Source of the DNA: DATLFI01 sp035524895
GTDB taxonomy: Bacteria > Acidobacteriota > Thermoanaerobaculia > Multivoradales > Multivoraceae
Length of the DNA stretch: 9,914 bases
Direction of reading: 5' to 3'
Assembly: GCA_035524895.1 (NCBI GenBank)
Contig: DATLFI010000407.1
Coordinates: 1-9,914 of the forward strand
The position numbers and the translations under genes were made by a program. The notes below the pieces were generated by a model, which saw only the letters and a program-made list of their open reading frames with translations, was not told the origin of the DNA and did no database searches. Shown piece after piece: positions 6,213 through 9,914 of this stretch; position 1 is the stretch's first letter; each line of letters starts with the position of its first letter.

Positions 6213-7208
6213 TTACAGTGCCTCCCCTGTCCGACCTGGCACGGGCACCTTTGGAGCGCGTGGGGGCGCCGCCTCGAGTGCGGCCCTCACGTGGCCTCCC
6301 GCATCGGCGAGGCGCCGTCGCGCCAGCTCGGCGTCGCACCGCGCAAGCGCCATCACGATCGCGGTCTTCACCTCGCCCCCTGCCTCCTCGTGCAGGCGCC
6401 GGGCCTGGTCGAGCGGAACTCCGGCCGCTGCCGAGATGATGCGCAGGCTGCGGTCGCGCAGCTTTGCCGAGCCGGGGCGAAGGTCGACCATCAGGTTCTG
6501 GTAAACCTTCCCCAGACGCACCATCGCGGCGGTCGTGATCGCGTTCAGCGCCGCCTTGGTCGCCGACCCCGCCTTCAGCCTCGTCGAGCCAGCCAGCACC
6601 TCGGGCCCGGTGTCGAGCGCGATCACGAGGGTGGCCGTCGCGTCGAGATCGCGCCCAGCGGCGGCGCACGTCAGCAGCACCGTGCGCGCCCCGCGCGCGC
6701 GCGCCCCGTCGAGCGCGGCACGAGTGAACGGCGTCACCGAGCTGGCAGACAGGCCGATGCAGAGATCGCCGGTCCGCAGCCCGTCGCCGACCCTGCGTCC
6801 CTCGTCTTGGCGGTCTTCGGCGCCCTCGCGCGCGCGAAACACCGCCTCCTCGCCGCCCGCGAGCGCCGCTCTGATTCGCTGCGGCTCGGTGCCGAAGGTC
6901 GGCGGGCATTCCGCCGCTTCGAGCACGGCCAGCCGACCGCTGGTTCCGGCGCCCGCGAGCACGACGTCGCCGCCGCCCGCGAGCGTCTCGGCGACCCAGT
7001 CCGCGACGCGCGCGATCTCGACACGCAAGGCGAGCACCGCGTCCAAACCACGGCGGTCCTCCTCCAGCACCAGCTCGACCACACGCTCGACCGGCAGGGA
7101 ATCGAGGTCCAGGGTTCCGGGATGACGCCGCTCGGTGGGAAGCTCTCCCCACCCTGCGGCGCTCTCTGCGGTGCTCTGTGCGTTGCGCTCCGCGTCGCTC
7201 TGGCTCAT
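6213..7208 (-). CDS. murQ: N-acetylmuramic acid 6-phosphate etherase MurQ
   Basis: 331 residues; E. coli MurQ has 298, the surplus being mostly an N-terminal extension of about 20 residues and a Pro/Arg-rich tail. The SIS-domain etherase cleaves the lactyl ether of MurNAc-6P to GlcNAc-6P and D-lactate in the cytoplasm. Diagnostic motifs: VLAGAGTSGRLAVLEAAECPP (83-103, Glu100 being the catalytic Glu of AECPPTFG), AGGEEAVFRAREGAEDRQDE (117-136, Glu131 of EGAED), KAGSATKAALN (212-222), KVYQNLMVDLRPGSAKL (234-250) and a C-terminal helical domain. The usual AASGRTPY stretch reads SASSVTPF (154-161), a modest change near the sugar site. ATG at 7208 is chosen for its ATGA overlap with the fusion gene's stop and the AGGA six bases upstream. 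The kinase follows after 12 bases. Very high certainty. Confidence 0.96.
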   Translation of the reverse strand: MSQSDAERNAQSTAESAAGWGELPTERRHPGTLDLDSLPVERVVELVLEEDRRGLDAVLALRVEIARVADWVAETLAGGGDVVLAGAGTSGRLAVLEAAECPPTFGTEPQRIRAALAGGEEAVFRAREGAEDRQDEGRRVGDGLRTGDLCIGLSASSVTPFTRAALDGARARGARTVLLTCAAAGRDLDATATLVIALDTGPEVLAGSTRLKAGSATKAALNAITTAAMVRLGKVYQNLMVDLRPGSAKLRDRSLRIISAAAGVPLDQARRLHEEAGGEVKTAIVMALARCDAELARRRLADAGGHVRAALEAAPPRAPKVPVPGRTGEAL

Positions 7209-9914
7209 GGTGGGTCCTGTCCGCTTGGTGGAGTCACTGTCCGCTCCGTCCTGGGTTCCACCGCGTCGCCGAACAGCGACCGCACCACGGCCTCGTGGAA
7301 GCGCGGGCGCAGCTCGATCAGCTTGCGGTTGTCGCGGGTCGGATGCACGCGGTTGGTGAGCAGGATGGCGAACAGGTCGCGCTCGGGGTCGAGCCACAAC
7401 GAGGTGCCGGTGTAGCCGGTGTGACCGAACGAGGAGGCCGAGAAGAATCGTCCGGCCGAGCTCTGCTCCGAGGGCGTGTCCCAACCGAGAGCCCGGCTAC
7501 TGCCGGGAACCCGCTCGGCTCGGCTCGTGAAGAGAGCGACGGTGTCGCCGCGCAGCAGCCGCGCTTCGCAGGAGACGCCGCCGTCGAGCAGGAACTGCGC
7601 GAACACCGCGAGATCGCCGGCGGTCGAGAACAGGCCTGCATGCGGCGCGACTCCGCCCAGCGCCGCGGCGTTCTCGTCGTGGACCTCACCATGGACCACT
7701 CTGCCCCGCCACGGATCGTTCTCGGTCGGCGCGATCCGCGGCAGCAGGTCCAACCCGGGGCGGTAGCGCGTCTCGGTCATGCCGAGCGGGCCGAAGATCC
7801 GCTCTCGAGCGAGGCGATCGAGCGGCAGACCCGAGAGCCGCTCCAGGATCTCGCCCAGCAGCAGGATCCCCAAGTCCGAGTAGACGGTGGCGGTGCCGGG
7901 AGCGCTCTCCAGCGGCAGGGCGAAGACCTCCTCGAGCGCGCGCCTCTTCGCTTCGTCTGGTGGCTCGGCGCCGACGCGTCGGTACAGGTCGGTCCACCAG
8001 AGAATGCCACTCGAGTGGGCGAGCAGGTCCACCACCCGCACCGTCTCCTTGTCGCCGCCGCGCAGCTCCGGCAGGTATGCCGCGATCGAGGCCTCGAGAT
8101 CGAGACGTCCTTTCTCGACCTCGAGCATGGCGAGAGTGGTCGTCGCCACCACCTTGGTGAGCGAGGCGAGGTCGTAGAGGGTGTCCGCGCGTACCTCGGG
8201 CGTATCGTCGCCCCAGCTCGTGCGGCCGCGTGCCTCGGCGAGAACCAGCTCGCCCCGGAAGCCGACCATCGCGACCGCACCCGGCATGGCGCCATCGGCG
8301 ATGCCCTCTTGCAGGACTTCGCCAACCGGGCCGAAGTCGAAGCCGGGAGCACGGCGATCCGTGAGGAGGTGTGCCCGGTCGAAGCAACCCGTGGCGCGTG
8401 GCAGTGCCTGGCCATCTCCGGGCGGGCGCTCCTCGTCCAGCGCCACCGGCAGACGGCCAGCGATCGCGATCTCGCCGAAGAGCCCTCGAGCCAGAGCTCG
8501 TTGGCTCTCTGGCGACGCGTCGTAGGTGGCGAGCGCCGCCACACCGGGCGGGGCGTCGCGTAGCACCCACGGGTCGGCGAGCGCGACGTACGACACCGGG
8601 ATCCCGCGTTCGACCAGGCTCCCGATCCACTGCCGGATCGACTCGCGCCCGCCGGCACGGTTGTGCGCGAAGTCCGCGACCACCACGACCGCGCCCCGGC
8701 GCGCCGCCGATGGTTCGAGCACCTCGACCTTCGGGGTCGCCTGGTCGGAAAGCGGGATCACGCGATGCTCGAGTATCGCCGTGCGCCGTCGCAGCTCGTC
8801 GGCCAGAGGCCGCTGCTCCGAGGAGCGATCGCGACTGTCCACCAGGCTCACTAGCAGCACCGGAGGGGGAGACCGGCTCGACAGGGGCAAGACCGACCCG
8901 GGGTCGGAGACCAGCGTCAACGCGCGCTCGGCGATGGCTCGAGCGACCGCACCCGAGCGTGAGTCCCCCACCACGTCCCCGGTCGACGCAGGCTCGGGCG
9001 CGCTGGGATGCGAGAGACCGAGTCGGGCCTTTGCTCGAAGCACCCGCTGGACCGCTTCGTCGACTCGCGCCTCGGTCAGCTCTCCGCGCCGCACCGCGCG
9101 AACCACGGCATCCCAGGCAACGCGCGGATCCGGAGGCACCAGCAGGAGGTCGACGCCAGCCGCCAGCGACTCGACCGCGACTGCGCCGTCCCAGGCCCCG
9201 GCCGCACCCTTCATGTCCAGCGCGTCGGCCACCACCAAGCCACCGAACTGCAGCTCGCCACGCAGCACCGGGCCGAGGATCTCGGGAGAGCGCGAGGCGG
9301 GACGGTCGCTGCGGCCGTCGAGCCCGGGGTAGGCGACGTGCGCCACCATGACGGCGCCGGCTCCGGTCTCGATGGCCGTGCGAAACGGCGCCAGGTCGCG
9401 CTCCCGGAGGTAGGCACCCGGCAGCCAGACGACAGGCAGCTCGTGATGCGAGTCGACGCCCGTGGCACCGTGGCCGGGAAAGTGCTTGAGCACCGCGAGA
9501 GCACCCTCGTCCTGGACGCCCGCGACGAACGCGGTGCCGAGCGAGCCGACCAGGCCGCTATCCGCCGCGAATGCCCTGGTGCCGATCACCAGGCTCTCCG
9601 GCGTGGTCGAGAGGTCCAGCACCGGCGCTAGCACCACCTGCACTCCCACCGCACGAGCCTCGCGTGCGGTGATCGCGCCCATCTCCCGCACCAAGGTCCG
9701 CGTTTCCTCGAGGCCCCAACCGAGCGCTGCCGCTCCCGCCGCCATGGCGCGTGGAAAGCGCGTCGCGCCGTCGAGACGCATCGCCGCTCCCCACTCGTAG
9801 TCCGAAGCCACCAGCAGCGGCACCGCCGATGCCCGCTGCAGGCGAGCCACCGCGGCCGCCGTCGAGCGCGGGTCGCCGGCGAACACCACCACGCCCCCGA
9901 TCCGCCCGGCGCGC
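7205..9914 (-). CDS. nagZ: NagZ-AmiE fusion: GH3 beta-N-acetylglucosaminidase joined to a beta-lactamase-fold serine hydrolase (5' end off window)
   Basis: 902 codons are visible (numbered from the codon at 9913-9911); the frame is open to the window edge and the sequence begins inside the GH3 domain (IGGVVVFAGD), so the N-terminus and any signal peptide are missing. GH3 barrel, about 1-305: SDYEWG (a variant of the usual EGG), KHFPGHG (143-149), DSHHELP with the Asp154-His156 acid/base dyad typical of NagZ, and nucleophile Asp230 in VVADALDMKG. A GH3 C-terminal-like Rossmann domain follows, about 325-495. The beta-lactamase/AmiE domain spans about 520-885: SLTK (Ser584, Lys587), YSDLG (Tyr678) and HTGYTG (831-836). 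In B. subtilis NagZ removes GlcNAc and AmiE cleaves the MurNAc-peptide amide, from adjacent genes; here both are one chain, as in fused Bacteroidota proteins. It is probably exported. Its stop overlaps murQ as ATGA. An esterase or D-peptidase role for the second half is less likely but possible. Confidence 0.93.
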   Translation of the reverse strand, partial: RAGRIGGVVVFAGDPRSTAAAVARLQRASAVPLLVASDYEWGAAMRLDGATRFPRAMAAGAAALGWGLEETRTLVREMGAITAREARAVGVQVVLAPVLDLSTTPESLVIGTRAFAADSGLVGSLGTAFVAGVQDEGALAVLKHFPGHGATGVDSHHELPVVWLPGAYLRERDLAPFRTAIETGAGAVMVAHVAYPGLDGRSDRPASRSPEILGPVLRGELQFGGLVVADALDMKGAAGAWDGAVAVESLAAGVDLLLVPPDPRVAWDAVVRAVRRGELTEARVDEAVQRVLRAKARLGLSHPSAPEPASTGDVVGDSRSGAVARAIAERALTLVSDPGSVLPLSSRSPPPVLLVSLVDSRDRSSEQRPLADELRRRTAILEHRVIPLSDQATPKVEVLEPSAARRGAVVVVADFAHNRAGGRESIRQWIGSLVERGIPVSYVALADPWVLRDAPPGVAALATYDASPESQRALARGLFGEIAIAGRLPVALDEERPPGDGQALPRATGCFDRAHLLTDRRAPGFDFGPVGEVLQEGIADGAMPGAVAMVGFRGELVLAEARGRTSWGDDTPEVRADTLYDLASLTKVVATTTLAMLEVEKGRLDLEASIAAYLPELRGGDKETVRVVDLLAHSSGILWWTDLYRRVGAEPPDEAKRRALEEVFALPLESAPGTATVYSDLGILLLGEILERLSGLPLDRLARERIFGPLGMTETRYRPGLDLLPRIAPTENDPWRGRVVHGEVHDENAAALGGVAPHAGLFSTAGDLAVFAQFLLDGGVSCEARLLRGDTVALFTSRAERVPGSSRALGWDTPSEQSSAGRFFSASSFGHTGYTGTSLWLDPERDLFAILLTNRVHPTRDNRKLIELRPRFHEAVVRSLFGDAVEPRTERTVTPPSGQDPP
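7215..7218 (-). promoter_or_regulatory. Ribosome binding site of murQ (AGGA)
   Basis: Read leftward, AGGA is separated from the murQ ATG by six bases and lies inside the last codons of the upstream fusion gene. It is the only recognisable Shine-Dalgarno among the genes of this window and supports the MSQSDAE start over the much longer upstream open frame. Confidence 0.6.

Noticed and set aside
6690..6712. Alternating GC run resembling a simple repeat or Z-DNA tract
   Set aside because: It is explained by consecutive Ala/Arg codons in murQ in a very GC-rich genome; nothing else supports a function.
5548..7152. Long minus-strand open frame (534 codons) across murQ and the kinase
   Set aside because: It is an out-of-frame shadow: Arg/Gly-rich with no family motif, lying over two genes whose products have clear motifs in other frames. 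Long shadow frames are expected at this GC content.
7209..7484. 92-residue N-terminal extension of MurQ from an upstream start at 7484
   Set aside because: That stretch lies out of frame within the end of the fusion gene. The ATG at 7208 has an AGGA at proper spacing and an ATGA overlap.
6090..8563. Long plus-strand open frames (6090-7415 and 7178-8563) opposite murQ and the nagZ-amiE fusion
   Set aside because: Both are antisense to well-supported genes, have low-complexity Arg/Ala/Gly-rich composition and no recognisable domain.

Overview
This is a 9.9 kb, very GC-rich window (roughly 70% G+C by eye) from a bacterium. Coding is dense: the longest stretch outside a gene is the 68-base divergent gap at 789-856, so no region over 300 bases lacks a gene. 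Signal peptides and a probable lipoprotein on several hydrolases, together with the peptidoglycan-salvage gene set, suggest a high-GC, probably diderm lineage such as Acidobacteriota, Myxococcota or Gemmatimonadota. The sequence alone does not settle the phylum. I see no RNA gene, mobile element, CRISPR array or phage gene.

Layout. A sulfatase-superfamily lipoprotein runs leftward and off the left edge (1-788, minus). Divergent from it, a two-gene plus-strand unit encodes an exported M14 zinc carboxypeptidase (857-2554) and the exo-N-acetylmuramidase NamZ (2547-3809), whose reading frames overlap by 8 bases. Facing this unit is a minus-strand operon that enters from the right edge. In transcription order it encodes a NagZ-AmiE fusion (9914-7205, N-terminus off the window), MurQ etherase (7208-6213), a BadF-type sugar kinase (6200-5286), a ChbG/YdjC-type deacetylase (5289-4510) and a NagB-like deaminase (4513-3800). 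Three of its four junctions are ATGA stop/start overlaps. The two units converge and their last 10 bases overlap (3800-3809).

How the genes fit together. The set reads as an almost complete route for salvaging peptidoglycan fragments. Outside the cytoplasm, NamZ would release non-reducing-end MurNAc and the GH3 half of the fusion would release GlcNAc. The serine-hydrolase half would cut the peptide from MurNAc, and the M14 peptidase would trim the peptide. In the cytoplasm, the kinase would make MurNAc-6P, MurQ would convert it to GlcNAc-6P plus lactate, the deacetylase would plausibly make GlcN-6P, and NagB would yield fructose-6P. The extracellular enzymes match the Bacillus subtilis nagZ-amiE-namZ-murQ cluster. 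Here, however, a kinase replaces the phosphotransferase importer, nagZ and amiE are fused, and a ChbG-like enzyme sits where NagA is expected. No transporter, MurR-type regulator, anmK or nagA is visible in the window.

Most notable oddities: the NagB-like protein has Leu where catalytic Glu148 of E. coli NagB lies; the M14 peptidase carries a C-terminal region resembling a gutted amidohydrolase; the sulfatase-family protein has Thr at the nucleophile position; and the divergent gap may direct leaderless transcripts both ways.
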